A DNA stretch of 64,000 bases from Niabella pedocola (GTDB lineage: Bacteria; Bacteroidota; Bacteroidia; Chitinophagales; Chitinophagaceae), in the NCBI RefSeq assembly GCF_021044425.1, contig NZ_JAJNEC010000004.1, forward strand, positions 496,001 through 560,000. The letters run 5' to 3'. Shown in pieces: positions 17,851 to 26,788 of this stretch. Below the pieces are notes generated by a model. That model was not told the DNA's origin and searched no databases. It saw nothing but the letters and a program-made list of their open reading frames with translations. Every line of letters starts with the position of its first letter. Positions within the stretch are counted from its first letter, which is position 1. A program made the translations under genes and the position numbers.

Positions 17851-18873
17851 TTACCGGCTGCGCTCCTGTTCATCCGGGCCGGCGTCATTGCACAGTACAC
17901 CTTCTTTTTCTGAGGCCTGTACCGGTGTTCTTTTTTCTCCCAACGCTTCCCTGGCGGCCTTCTTTTCCCGCTCTTTTTTTGCAAGATTGGTAAAAAACAC
18001 ACTCCCTAAAATAATAACCAGGCCTGCAAGTTGCAGGGTTGTAAGATGGTCTCCATTAATCAGCACACCCAATAACACCGCCACCAGCGGGTTTACATAG
18101 GCATAACTGCTTACCTGGGCCGCGCTCCGTACACTCAGCAGAAATACATAGGCACTGTAGCCAATAATTGATCCGAAGAAAATCAGGTATAACAACGCGC
18201 CCCATCCCTCAGCCGGAACAGAAGACCAGTTTACCTTGGCAATACTTCCGTTAGCAAAACCGATGATAAAAAACACGATACCGGCGGAAAAAATCTGCCA
18301 GGCAGAATTTACCGAAGGAGACACCTCCTTTACTTTGTATTTTGAATACAGGGAGCCCAGCACCCATCCGATGTTTCCGATAAAAATCGCCAGCAGCGGT
18401 ACCAGCCCCTGCTTGCTGTTATCCCCCGTTATCTTCTCATAAAACAATGCAATAACGCCCAGCAATCCGATGGATACCCCCAGGAGCGTATACCGGTTGG
18501 TAAAATTATCCGCCCAGTTGGGTTTATCAAATACCAGGAACCAGATCGGAGCTGAGGCCAGAAAAATAGCCACAAAAGAACTGTGAAGATATTGCTCTGC
18601 CCAGATCACGGCCCCATTACCTACAAACAGCATCAATATTCCGCTGATAACGGAATGCAGGATAGCCGAACGGTTCCAGACCTTCTCTCCCTTTAAACCC
18701 ACCCATGCCAGCATCAATATACCAGCGGTAACAAAGCGAAGTCCACCGAGCAACATGGGCGGAATAAACTTTACCGCGCGCTCAATAAAGAAATAAGTGG
18801 ATCCCCAAATAATATATACTGCTGCAAATGCCAGCACCACCAGCAAAACAGAGGGTGCTTTTTTCTGAGTCAT
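17851..18873 (-). CDS. EamA-family (DMT) transporter
   Basis: 340 residues with about ten hydrophobic helices in two EamA repeats (about 13-155 and 165-300). Landmarks are IIWGSTYFFIERAV at helix 1 and the second-repeat PLVAVLLGVLI near the end. The C-terminal 35 residues are charged and cytoplasmic. Drug/metabolite-superfamily carriers of this kind export amino acids or other small metabolites. The Lrp-type regulator begins 4 bases upstream on the same strand, so the pair is one operon and the carrier is probably an amino acid exporter under that regulator. Confidence 0.88.
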   Translation of the reverse strand: MTQKKAPSVLLVVLAFAAVYIIWGSTYFFIERAVKFIPPMLLGGLRFVTAGILMLAWVGLKGEKVWNRSAILHSVISGILMLFVGNGAVIWAEQYLHSSFVAIFLASAPIWFLVFDKPNWADNFTNRYTLLGVSIGLLGVIALFYEKITGDNSKQGLVPLLAIFIGNIGWVLGSLYSKYKVKEVSPSVNSAWQIFSAGIVFFIIGFANGSIAKVNWSSVPAEGWGALLYLIFFGSIIGYSAYVFLLSVRSAAQVSSYAYVNPLVAVLLGVLINGDHLTTLQLAGLVIILGSVFFTNLAKKEREKKAAREALGEKRTPVQASEKEGVLCNDAGPDEQERSR

Positions 18874-18877
18874 AAAA

Positions 18878-19348
18878 TCAGTCGATTGAAATGTGAGAAG
18901 ATTCTTTTACCGTTTCCAGCACAATGGTGGTTCGCATGGAGATGATATTGGATATTTTACTGAAGCGCGAGCGCTTAAGCTCCATCAGCTCCGTTGGACC
19001 GGAAACCCGGGCCTTTATCAGATAACAGTCGTCCCCCGCAATATGATGAACTTCCATTACCTGGGGAATCGCCGCTAACAAGCGGGCCGACTTATCATCT
19101 GCGAAACTATCCTTTGTTTTAATAAAAATAAACACCAGCAGGTCCTTATCAATCCACAGCGGATCTACAATAGCGCTGTATCCCTTTATCATTCCTTTTT
19201 CTTCCAGTTTCCGTACCCGCTCCAGTGTAGCCGAAGGCGCCATTTTTAATTGGCCGGCCAGCGCCACATTCGTGATCCGGGCATCCTCCTGCAGAAGCCG
19301 CAGAATGGCCAGGTCCGTTTCATCCAGGTTAATTTCTTTTACACGCAT
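18878..19348 (-). CDS. Lrp/AsnC family transcriptional regulator
   Basis: 156 residues: an N-terminal winged helix-turn-helix (LDETDLAILRLLQEDARITN, LKMAPSATLERVRKLEEKG) and a C-terminal RAM ligand-binding domain (about 70-150) with the G-DDCY segment. It binds DNA as an octamer and usually senses an amino acid. It is the first gene before the EamA carrier, which it probably controls. The effector cannot be read from the sequence. Confidence 0.92.
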   Translation of the reverse strand: MRVKEINLDETDLAILRLLQEDARITNVALAGQLKMAPSATLERVRKLEEKGMIKGYSAIVDPLWIDKDLLVFIFIKTKDSFADDKSARLLAAIPQVMEVHHIAGDDCYLIKARVSGPTELMELKRSRFSKISNIISMRTTIVLETVKESSHISID

Positions 19349-19510
19349 GCATCAAATTTAATAATATTCTGAATAAAATCAAAAAACAGAATATTATTCT
19401 TAAAATACCGAATTAAATAGCGAATAATTCATTACAGGCAATTGCCCATTTTAAAGCCAGCGTTCCTGTTAAACCTTGGAACAGCGTCGTCCATTCTTTA
19501 TAAGTTTCTT

Positions 19511-19518
19511 TATTTTTG
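19511..19518 (+). promoter_or_regulatory. Candidate -7 element for glutaminyl cyclase
   Basis: TATTTTTG matches TAnnTTTG and is followed by GCA, 36 bases before the ATG at 19554. No TTG at the right -33 spacing was found. Confidence 0.35.
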
Positions 19519-19553
19519 CATCCGCCTCCGGAGGGGGCCATAAATCAGTCATT

Positions 19554-20381
19554 ATGATAAAAAGATCTCTTTTTTTAGCACCGGTTATTTTTACAACGCT
19601 ACTCCTGTCCTGTAACGGGGATAACAAAACACCTGCGCCCGCGCCGGAAGTGCCGGCGGTAAGCAATGTAAAAAGCATTGGAATTGCCGTTGTAAACACC
19701 TATCCGCATGATACCGGTTCATTTACTCAGGGACTGGTGATTCATAAAGGACAACTCTATGAAGGAACGGGCGGATCGGATTATGCGCCCGAAGGAAGGG
19801 CATCCGAATTGCTGAGGGTAAACCTGCAAACCGGAAAAGCGGAAAAGACCGTCCGTCTGGATACCAAATACTTTGGAGAAGGAATCACCATCCTCAACGA
19901 TACGGTTTACCAGCTTACCTGGAGAGAGAAAGTTGTATTTGTTTATACCCTTCCGAATATGAAAAAGGTAAAAGAATTCCCGATCAATACCGAAGGCTGG
20001 GGTATTACGACCGATGGAAAAGAACTGATCGTAAGCGACGGCACCAGCAACCTTTATTTCTATGATCCCTCCAGCTTTAAACTGTTAAGAACACAATCCG
20101 TAACACTGGATGGCAATTTCCTGGATTCGATCAATGAGCTGGAGTTTATCGACGGATATGTATATGCCAACCGGTGGACCTATCCTTTCATCTTTAAAAT
20201 TGATCCGGCCAGCGGCATTGTTGCGGGCAAGATTGATGTAACGGCTATATGGGACCGCGTAAAACAGATCGACTCCGCTGCGGATGTTCCAAATGGTATT
20301 GCATACGATCCTGGCAGTAAAAAGATCTATATCACCGGAAAAAAATGGCCGGAGCTGTACGAGGTGCAGTTTGGGAATTAG
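19554..20381 (+). CDS. Glutaminyl-peptide cyclotransferase, lipoprotein
   Basis: 275 residues from the ATG at 19554; an earlier in-frame start at 19476 would place a non-signal stretch before the lipobox and overlap the -7 element. The lipobox ends LLLSC (Cys20). The rest is the plant-type glutaminyl cyclase beta-propeller: HDTGSFTQGL, YEGTG, FGEGIT, TEGWGIT, NELEFI, PNGIAYD and TGKKWPELYEV, all canonical. It converts N-terminal Gln of exported proteins to pyroglutamate, outside the cytoplasm. It is a single gene; a 7-bp hairpin without a T tract directly follows the stop. Confidence 0.9.
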   Translation: MIKRSLFLAPVIFTTLLLSCNGDNKTPAPAPEVPAVSNVKSIGIAVVNTYPHDTGSFTQGLVIHKGQLYEGTGGSDYAPEGRASELLRVNLQTGKAEKTVRLDTKYFGEGITILNDTVYQLTWREKVVFVYTLPNMKKVKEFPINTEGWGITTDGKELIVSDGTSNLYFYDPSSFKLLRTQSVTLDGNFLDSINELEFIDGYVYANRWTYPFIFKIDPASGIVAGKIDVTAIWDRVKQIDSAADVPNGIAYDPGSKKIYITGKKWPELYEVQFGN

Positions 20382-20382
20382 G

Positions 20383-20401
20383 CCTGCACGTTGGGTGCAG
20401 G
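20383..20401 (+). repeat. Hairpin right after the glutaminyl cyclase stop
   Basis: CCTGCAC (20383-20389) and GTGCAGG (20395-20401) form a perfect 7-bp stem with a 5-base loop one base after the stop codon. No T tract follows, so it is either a weak 3'-end stabiliser or incidental. Confidence 0.35.
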
Positions 20402-20528
20402 GAAACAAAGTGCAACAAGCCCAACGGCCTGCCATGCGGTATGCGTTTTCTTAATACTTATATCCGGGCGGTAAGGGAAATAACGAAATAGCGCTCTGTG
20501 CTACTTTGAGCTTTCGTGTTTTTACGGC

Positions 20529-21428
20529 CTATCCCTCTTTCCGGATTACGTAGATCACCGAGCTGCATTCCTTTGTATTGCGTGTAGCATTGACATTAGA
20601 AGACAATCCGTGCAAGCCTGCTCCAACATACTGGGTTTTGCCATATTTGTATTTGCTGCTCAGCAGGCTTACATAAAAACTGTCGAACCACATCGGCAAC
20701 ATTTTTTTGATATGAAGCCCGTGCCGTTCTGTAAGCACGCCCATTGCCTTTGGCGAAAAATGATACAGGTGCCGGGGTACGTCATAGGCCGCCCAGTACT
20801 GCTCGTAAATATCGGCGTCGCGGCTTGTATAATTCGGAACGGCAATCAGCAGCACACCATCCGGTTTCAATATCCTTTTCAATTGCGCCATATATGCGTG
20901 CAACTCGTGCACATGCTCCAGCACATGCCAGAGCGTAATGGCATCAAATTGTGCTTCCTCCAGCTGGTATAATTCATGAGATGGAGCAATATCGAGGTTA
21001 TAAAGTTGTTGGGCCATATCGCGGGCGCCGGCATCCGGCTCCAGACCTGCAACCTCCCAGCCCCTGTTTTTCATGGTATGCAAAAAAGTACCGGTTCCGC
21101 AGCCAAGGTCCAGCAAACGGCCGTTACGCTTTTGCGCATACCGCTCCACAAGCGCCGCTTTCTGCCGCATCGTACGGCTGCGCACCATTTGGTACATCCG
21201 GCTTACCAATCCCTTATGCGTATTGGAATGGGAGATATAATCCTCCGATTTGTAGTATGGTCCTATGGACGCCTGATCCGGAACATCCTGGGTAAACCGG
21301 AGTGCGCAGGAACTGCATTCTTCAACGGGAAATACTTCTCCGCTTACGGTGTAATCCTTTACTAAAAAAACCGGGCGGATCTGCGTGCCACTGCAAACAG
21401 GGCAGGCTTCATAATGTATGGGGGGCAT
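20529..21428 (-). CDS. SAM-dependent methyltransferase with N-terminal zinc ribbon
   Basis: 299 residues. Two Cys pairs, CPVC near residue 9 and CSSC near residue 38, form a zinc-ribbon-like N-terminus seen in many class I methyltransferases acting on glycans and natural products. The Rossmann domain follows, with RLLDLGCGTGTFL as SAM motif I, GLEPD as motif II and ITLWHVLEHVH as motif IV. The substrate is unknown. It is the downstream partner of the IscA-type gene, whose stop lies 9 bases upstream of its ATG; cofactor supply might link the two, but that is inference. Confidence 0.85.
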   Translation of the reverse strand: MPPIHYEACPVCSGTQIRPVFLVKDYTVSGEVFPVEECSSCALRFTQDVPDQASIGPYYKSEDYISHSNTHKGLVSRMYQMVRSRTMRQKAALVERYAQKRNGRLLDLGCGTGTFLHTMKNRGWEVAGLEPDAGARDMAQQLYNLDIAPSHELYQLEEAQFDAITLWHVLEHVHELHAYMAQLKRILKPDGVLLIAVPNYTSRDADIYEQYWAAYDVPRHLYHFSPKAMGVLTERHGLHIKKMLPMWFDSFYVSLLSSKYKYGKTQYVGAGLHGLSSNVNATRNTKECSSVIYVIRKEG

Positions 21429-21437
21429 GTGATGGGT

Positions 21438-21788
21438 TTAAACAGCAAAACTGGTTCCGCAACCGCAGGTGCTGGAAGCATTCGGGTTCGAAAAGGTAAA
21501 TCCACGGTTGTTCAGGCCTTCGGACCAATCAACCTCCATACCCGCCAGATATATTTCATGCGCCTTATTAATGATGCAGGGAATTCCTTCTACTTCAAAT
21601 TCCCGGTCGTTTGCTTCTTTTTGATCAAAACCAAGCATATAGCTAAGGCCGGAGCACCCGCCGCCTTTTACTCCCAGCCGCAGGTGTTGGCTGGCGTCAA
21701 AATCAGGAGCATCCATCAGCCTTTTTATTTCTTTTACAGCACCTTCCGTAAGGATCACCGGTGCCGCTTCTATTACACTATTTTCCAT
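21438..21788 (-). CDS. Iron-sulfur cluster assembly accessory protein (IscA/SufA/ErpA type)
   Basis: 116 residues, the normal A-type carrier length. The three conserved cysteines are seen in GGGCSGLSY and at the C-terminal STCGCG. The protein hands Fe-S clusters to target enzymes in the cytoplasm. No other suf or isc genes are in the window, so this is a lone A-type carrier. Its short spacing to the methyltransferase gene suggests co-transcription. Confidence 0.93.
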   Translation of the reverse strand: MENSVIEAAPVILTEGAVKEIKRLMDAPDFDASQHLRLGVKGGGCSGLSYMLGFDQKEANDREFEVEGIPCIINKAHEIYLAGMEVDWSEGLNNRGFTFSNPNASSTCGCGTSFAV

Positions 21789-22130
21789 ATTACAAAATTA
21801 GTATTTTATAACCATTTTGCTGCCGGTGTACCGGGGGCAGCCTCAGAAGCGTTGAAATACAGCGGCTTTGCGGTTTGCTTGAACCACCGGAACGCACAAA
21901 GCTTTGTAAAGCACACGAAGATATTCGGACCCACCCCCCTGCCTTACGGATATCGCGGTTATATTTGAACTGCAAAAAGGTCTGGAGGCTTCTTGGCACA
22001 CGCATTTCATGGCGCTGGAAGCTATAATTCGATATTTTTTAACGTTGCTGCAACAATTCCCCAATTGTAATGTTACTGTAAAAAAAGAGGGGTATTTGAT
22101 GTACCTTTGCCAAAATTTTAAATCCCGGTA
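21789..22130. other. 342-base intergenic region between divergent genes
   Basis: It holds the divergent promoters of the IscA-type gene and ccmE. Visible items are TACCTTTG at 22102-22109 for ccmE, a TAATTTTG on the minus strand at 21800-21793, and a GTTGC-T-GCAAC palindrome at 22044-22054. No convincing ORF or RNA gene was seen. Confidence 0.5.
22102..22109 (+). promoter_or_regulatory. Candidate -7 element for ccmE-ccmF
   Basis: TACCTTTG followed by GC matches TAnnTTTG, 21 bases before the ATG at 22131. No -33 TTG at the expected distance. Confidence 0.4.
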
Positions 22131-22583
22131 ATGAAAAAAATTCATATCATCTTACTGATACTGGTGGCGGGGGCCATTGCAGTTCTGGCAAGCTTTTTAA
22201 AGACCACCACCACCTACGACACTGTGGCAACGGCCAAAGCCAAACCGGGCAAATTTGTTCACCTGATGGCCAAATGGGATAAAACGGAGCCGCTGGAATA
22301 TGATGCGATTAAAAACCCGAATTTTCTGGCGTTTACCGCTATCGATAGCCTGGGACAAAAAATAAACGTGGTATACCACAATCCCAAACCGGAGAATTTT
22401 GAACTGAGTGAGCGCCTGGTTATGAAGGGGAAGTATAGCGGCAACGTGTTTGAATGCCAGAGTATACAAACCAAATGCCCCAGTAAGTACAAAGACCAGG
22501 ACCCCTCCAAACACGTTCCACAGGGAGACACAAAAACTACATATAATAATGCCCCTTCTTCTGCAATAGCGGATAAACAATAG
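22131..22583 (+). CDS. ccmE: Cytochrome c maturation protein CcmE, CxxxY type
   Basis: 150 residues. It has an uncleaved N-terminal membrane anchor (about 5-23) and an OB-fold periplasmic domain. CcmE is the haem chaperone that takes haem from CcmC and passes it to CcmF for attachment to apocytochrome c. Instead of the classical HxxxY haem-binding motif, this one has CPSKY (Cys116, Tyr120), the CxxxY form known from Desulfovibrio-type and archaeal CcmE. It is followed after 6 bases by the ccmF gene and shares its operon. The C-terminal tail beyond residue 125 is Lys/Thr/Ser-rich and probably disordered. Confidence 0.9.
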   Translation: MKKIHIILLILVAGAIAVLASFLKTTTTYDTVATAKAKPGKFVHLMAKWDKTEPLEYDAIKNPNFLAFTAIDSLGQKINVVYHNPKPENFELSERLVMKGKYSGNVFECQSIQTKCPSKYKDQDPSKHVPQGDTKTTYNNAPSSAIADKQ

Positions 22584-22589
22584 AAACGA

Positions 22590-25175
22590 ATGAATTATAT
22601 CGGAGAGGATTTATTACCCGGACAAGTAGGACATTTCTTTGTAATCGTATCCCTTGTTGCATCCCTGGTAGCCAGCTTTGCTTATTTTAAAGCCACAAAA
22701 GTTACGATTCCGGAAGACCGGAAATCCTGGTTGAAGCTGGCGCGTGGTGCATTCTTCCTTGAAGCAGCTGCCGTCTTTATCATTTTTGCGGCGCTGCTGC
22801 ATATCCTCTATCATCATCTGTTTGAATACAAATACGCCTGGCAACACAGCAGCCGGTCGCTCGAATTAAAATACATCCTGAGCGCTTTTTGGGAAGGTCA
22901 GGAAGGTAGTACCCTGCTGTGGACCATCTGGCACTGCATCCTGGGACTCATTGTAATCCGGAAAGACAAGGAATGGGAAGCCCCGGTAATGATGATCGTT
23001 AGTTTTGCCCAGTTCTTCCTGGCTACTATGATCCTGGGTGTATATATTTTTGATGTAAAGATCGGATCAAATCCATTTATCCTTTTGAGGAATTCCGGGG
23101 TGCTGGACAATGCGCCCGTGATGCATGTGGGCTTTGACATCGCCAATCCGATACGACCGGATTATATGACCCTGATCAAAGACGGAAACGATCTGAACCC
23201 GCTCCTTCAGAATTATTGGATGACCATTCATCCGCCGGTATTGTTCCTTGGATTTGCCTCCACGCTCTTCCCGTTTGCCTACGCGATGGCGGGATTATGG
23301 ACCGGCAAAACAAAAGAATGGATCCATAAAGCCCTGCCCTGGGCCTTGTTCTCTGTTGCAATTTTCGGACTCGGCATTATGATGGGTGCCAAATGGGCTT
23401 ATGAATCGCTGAACTTCGGCGGTTACTGGGCCTGGGATCCGGTAGAGAATGCCTCTCTTGTACCCTGGCTGATACTGGTAGCGGGCGTGCATACCCTGCT
23501 GGTTTTTAAACATACCGGTTTTTCCCTGCGGGCCACCTTTATATTTTTTGGATTGGAATTCCTCTTCGTACTGTATTCCACGTTCCTTACTAAGAGCGGT
23601 GTCCTCGGTGAAGCATCGGTACATGCCTTTGCCGATATCGGAATGAACGGCCAGCTGTTTTTGTTCCTGCTGGTATTTGTATGGCTGATGCCTTTTGTAG
23701 CAGCCACTACCAACCGGCAGCGGGCCATCATCGCGCTTACAACCGCCGCGCTTTCCGTAAGCACTTATTTTCTTGCAGAGATCATCCCCGGCTTCCCGCT
23801 CTATGTGATCCTTTCCGGAATCATCACCTTTATTGTTCTTATGAACAAGCAGGTGCCGGCAGTAAAAAAGGAAGAGAGCGCCAGTTCCCGCGAATTCTGG
23901 ATGTTTATCGGCGCCCTGGTATTGTTCCTTTCCGCATTGATCATTATTTTTCAAACATCCTTGCCGGTATTCAATAAGCTGTATAAGCTTAACACGGCTC
24001 CCGGGGAGAACAATGAATTTGCTTATAACCAGATCCAGGTACTGGTGGCCATCATCATTGGTATTCTTACAGCAATCGCGCAATACTTCCGGTATAAAAG
24101 CACACCCGGCAATATCTTCTTAAAGAAGATTGCAGTACCCACCTTTATCAGTGCGGTAATCGCCACCTTTATTCTTTTGGTGGTAAAGATCAATTACGAC
24201 AAAGAAGGCCTGGGCTTTCTCATCAATATCTGGATTGCACTGGTAGCTGGGGTATACGCTGTTGTTGCCAACATCCTGTATATGTTTTCCAGTCTGAAAG
24301 GAAACGTCAAAAACAGCGGCGGTTCCATTGCGCATTTTGGCTTCGGGCTGGTGCTGGTAGGGATCTTGCTATCTTCAGGTAAAAAGGAAGTACTGTCGCA
24401 CAATACCAGCGGTATCTCCATTGATTTCGGCAAGGAAAGTAAAGAGATTTCGGGAGAGAACCTCACGCTTGTAAAAGGCGTTCCCATGACGATGGGTAAA
24501 TATAAGGTCACTTATGAAGGTGATTCTGCCCATCCTAAAAAGGCGCTTACCTATTTCAAGATCCGTTTCAGGTCTGATTCAGACAGTTTTACCCTACACC
24601 CGAATGCTTTTATTAATTATAAGGGTAATGAAGGGCTCATGGCCAATCCTTCGGCAAGGCATTACTGGGATCATGATGTATTTACCTATGTATCGGCCCT
24701 GCCCGATCCCAGTAAAAATAAAGACACCGCCCAGTTTGCCATCAGTACAAAAAAAGTGGGCGACACCATCTATTACAGCCGTGGGTTTATTACATTGGAA
24801 AAGCTGGTTGGAAAAGATAATCTTCCGCTGCAAAACTTTGACCGTTCCGATACCGGCTATACCGCCTCTCTTAAAGTACAATCCATCAACGGCCCTTCTT
24901 ATCAGTCAGACCTTCTCTTAATCAAAGGCAAGGGGCAGGTCTTGTTCCAGTCGCAGGATACTGTAATGGCGCAGAGCCTGGTATTGCAACTCAACGATGT
25001 AAAGAACAGCGTGGCGCAGATCGGCGTAAAAGAATCCTCGGCGGTTATGGAATACGTTACATTGAAGGCTTATAAATTCCCTTATATCAACCTGCTTTGG
25101 GGAGGGGTAATCATAACCGTGATCGGTACACTGATCAGTATGGCCCGAAGGCTGCGGTTGAACCGGGTCCGGTAG
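22590..25175 (+). CDS. ccmF: Haem lyase CcmF/CcsA-family cytochrome c biogenesis protein
   Basis: 861 residues with about 15 hydrophobic helices. The WWD haem-handling domain is at about 276-292 (FGGYWAWDPVENASLVPW), with a likely haem-ligand His at 214 in TIHPPV and others in the HILYHH stretch near 71-76. A long periplasmic stretch (about 590-820) lies before the last helix. CcmF ligates haem from CcmE to the CxxCH of apocytochromes at the outer face of the membrane. The ccmE start spacing and order match system I. A heptad repeat begins 7 bases after the stop. Confidence 0.93.
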   Translation: MNYIGEDLLPGQVGHFFVIVSLVASLVASFAYFKATKVTIPEDRKSWLKLARGAFFLEAAAVFIIFAALLHILYHHLFEYKYAWQHSSRSLELKYILSAFWEGQEGSTLLWTIWHCILGLIVIRKDKEWEAPVMMIVSFAQFFLATMILGVYIFDVKIGSNPFILLRNSGVLDNAPVMHVGFDIANPIRPDYMTLIKDGNDLNPLLQNYWMTIHPPVLFLGFASTLFPFAYAMAGLWTGKTKEWIHKALPWALFSVAIFGLGIMMGAKWAYESLNFGGYWAWDPVENASLVPWLILVAGVHTLLVFKHTGFSLRATFIFFGLEFLFVLYSTFLTKSGVLGEASVHAFADIGMNGQLFLFLLVFVWLMPFVAATTNRQRAIIALTTAALSVSTYFLAEIIPGFPLYVILSGIITFIVLMNKQVPAVKKEESASSREFWMFIGALVLFLSALIIIFQTSLPVFNKLYKLNTAPGENNEFAYNQIQVLVAIIIGILTAIAQYFRYKSTPGNIFLKKIAVPTFISAVIATFILLVVKINYDKEGLGFLINIWIALVAGVYAVVANILYMFSSLKGNVKNSGGSIAHFGFGLVLVGILLSSGKKEVLSHNTSGISIDFGKESKEISGENLTLVKGVPMTMGKYKVTYEGDSAHPKKALTYFKIRFRSDSDSFTLHPNAFINYKGNEGLMANPSARHYWDHDVFTYVSALPDPSKNKDTAQFAISTKKVGDTIYYSRGFITLEKLVGKDNLPLQNFDRSDTGYTASLKVQSINGPSYQSDLLLIKGKGQVLFQSQDTVMAQSLVLQLNDVKNSVAQIGVKESSAVMEYVTLKAYKFPYINLLWGGVIITVIGTLISMARRLRLNRVR

Positions 25176-25182
25176 GCCTTCG

Positions 25183-25231
25183 GGTTTCAGGTTCTAGGTT
25201 TCAAGTTTCAGGTTTGAAGTTCAAGGTTAGA
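25183..25231 (+). repeat. 7-bp-periodic degenerate repeat, GGTTTCA type
   Basis: Seven consecutive 7-base units follow the ccmF stop: GGTTTCA, GGTTCTA, GGTTTCA, AGTTTCA, GGTTTGA, AGTTCAA and GGTTAGA. It is intergenic and non-coding. It may belong to the same class as the GCTGAAG-type heptads at 25373 and 52827. Confidence 0.7.
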
Positions 25232-25372
25232 TCCGTTTCATACTTGATGGGCCGTTGCCTGTAGCTTATTTTCACATTTTTGCACCTTCAGATTTTCAAA
25301 TTCCCATATCATTCCGGGTTCAGTTTGTTTCCGGCCCGGGGTTCTATTGTCCGTGGACTATTGACCGCCGAT

Positions 25373-25428
25373 GCTGAAAGCTGACTGCTGAAAACTGATC
25401 ACCGGTTGCTGACGGCTCAATGCTGCAA
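25373..25428 (+). repeat. 7-bp-periodic repeat, GCTGAAA type, entering a gene end
   Basis: Eight 7-base units: GCTGAAA, GCTGACT, GCTGAAA, ACTGATC, ACCGGTT, GCTGACG, GCTCAAT, GCTGCAA. The last two overlap the final codons and stop (25417-25419) of the minus-strand acyltransferase gene. Confidence 0.65.
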
Positions 25429-26166
25429 CACCTCCGGCATATATTGTTTGCTTTGTTCAATAGCATCCATCAGCTGGTTGGTAATTTCCTGTGCAGATGC
25501 ATCATAATCGATATTCATAGGCGGCTTAAACGTTACGGTGAGCAAGGTTCCTCTTCTCTTTAACGTAATTCCTGTTTTATTGAAGGCCCGGGAAAAGCCG
25601 TTGATGACCACCGGAATCACAATCGGTTTATGGTGTTTAATGATCAGCGCCGTTCCTTTTCTTGCCGGCGCATAAGGTGTTGTAGTACCTTGCGGAAAGG
25701 TAATCACCCAGTTCCTGTCTAAAGCCCGCTGAATCTTCCGCGTATCGGAGGGATCCAGCCCGGTACGTTTTTCATTGCTGCTTTCATTCCAGGTACGCTT
25801 TACGGTAAGGCCACCGGCAAGCAGGAACAGGCGGCTTAGCCAGCTGCTTTTCATTGTTTGCTCGGCCGCAACATAATTTACACGGGTATAAGGATTCAAA
25901 AAATAATACGGGAACCCCAGCCGGTCTTTCTTCCCCCATTTATGCGCAGAAAGGATGTGGAAGAACGTGATCACATCCACGAAATAGGTTTGATGATTGC
26001 TTACAAATAATACGTTATTCGGAGGCAGGTTTTTCAGATGTTCTGTACCATGAATCCGCAGTTTGTTTGCCATGGCAATACCAGGATACGTAAACAGGCC
26101 TACTGTAAAGTGAACAAACTTTCTTACAATATTTATATTTCTAAAGCGGCTGGTTCGTTTGCCCAT
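25417..26166 (-). CDS. Lysophospholipid acyltransferase family protein
   Basis: 249 residues from the ATG at 26166; a TTG at 26202 would add twelve residues and is less likely. The acyltransferase motif I is SNHQTYFVD (the HxxxxD catalytic pair), motif II is the RVNYVAAEQTM region, and motif III is TFPQGTTTP (normally FPEGTRS, here with Gln for Glu). It transfers an acyl chain to lysophosphatidic acid or a related lipid at the cytoplasmic membrane. The final residues LQH and the stop are built from the neighbouring heptad repeat, which suggests that the C-terminus has been redrawn by repeat growth. Confidence 0.88.
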   Translation of the reverse strand: MGKRTSRFRNINIVRKFVHFTVGLFTYPGIAMANKLRIHGTEHLKNLPPNNVLFVSNHQTYFVDVITFFHILSAHKWGKKDRLGFPYYFLNPYTRVNYVAAEQTMKSSWLSRLFLLAGGLTVKRTWNESSNEKRTGLDPSDTRKIQRALDRNWVITFPQGTTTPYAPARKGTALIIKHHKPIVIPVVINGFSRAFNKTGITLKRRGTLLTVTFKPPMNIDYDASAQEITNQLMDAIEQSKQYMPEVLQH

Positions 26167-26494
26167 ATTCGTACGAAGATTTTTGGGGGTCAATATAATC
26201 AAATAAAAGGTTTAAACCCGCATCCGGATCCTTTTTACCGGTACCGTCTCAGTTGCACTGTTTGATCCAATACAAATCTTACACAGACAATAACCCTCGC
26301 CTGTAGATCATTCATATCGGTCATGGCAGATATCTTTTGATAAATATAATACATTTATTGCTGGTTTTCATGCTGCAAGACAGAGCAGAGACCATGCAAT
26401 TTTTCGCCACATCCAACCTTTCGTCCATTCACCATTCAATCAAAGTGGGAAAATCGCTATGCTGCTGAAGATATCTCCACTATGGTTAGTATAA
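26167..26494. other. 328-base non-coding stretch
   Basis: No ORF with coding character, RNA gene or strong hairpin was seen. It lies between the acyltransferase gene and a decayed ORF and may itself be remnant sequence. Confidence 0.4.
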
Positions 26495-26719
26495 CATTTG
26501 CGAAAATTTGAAGCGGGTCCTGCAGAACAACCAGCGCTCTTCGAAAAAGCAGTACAAAAGGGCACCGTAGCCTCAACCGTAACAGAGAAGCCTTTATAGC
26601 ATCATCCTGACAAACGATGGATTAAATTTTCCTATAAAAACGCTTCCCAAGATTCCTTTCCTGTGGTCCAAATCGATAGCCAGGACTACAAAATTTTATC
26701 GCTAAATTCAACTAAATAG
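26495..26719 (+). pseudogene. Possible decayed ORF with internal stop
   Basis: One frame from 26495 is open for 34 codons, meets TAG at 26597-26599 and then stays open for another 39 codons to TAG at 26717-26719. The two parts read as protein-like sequence (for example PAEQPALFEKAVQKG, then DKRWIKFSYKNAS and FPVVQIDSQDYKIL), with no start codon. I recognise no family. It could be a remnant of a gene broken by a stop and loss of its 5' end, or chance; the reading frame continuity across the stop is the only support. Confidence 0.3.
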
Positions 26720-26740
26720 CCCGCTATCGGTATTTTTTTT

Positions 26741-26748
26741 TACTTTTG
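26741..26748 (+). promoter_or_regulatory. Candidate -7 element for the 26789 gene
   Basis: TACTTTTG followed by CC is an exact TAnnTTTG match after a T-rich run. It lies 40 bases before the TTG start codon. Confidence 0.4.
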
Positions 26749-26788
26749 CCTCCTGACCGTAACGTAAAGCTAAACCTGAATTGTTATT

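Noticed and set aside
23295..24083. 262-codon minus-strand ORF
   Set aside because: It lies antisense inside ccmF, which is intact and has the WWD motif.
25183..25428. CRISPR array
   Set aside because: Units are 7 bases without spacers, so not a CRISPR.
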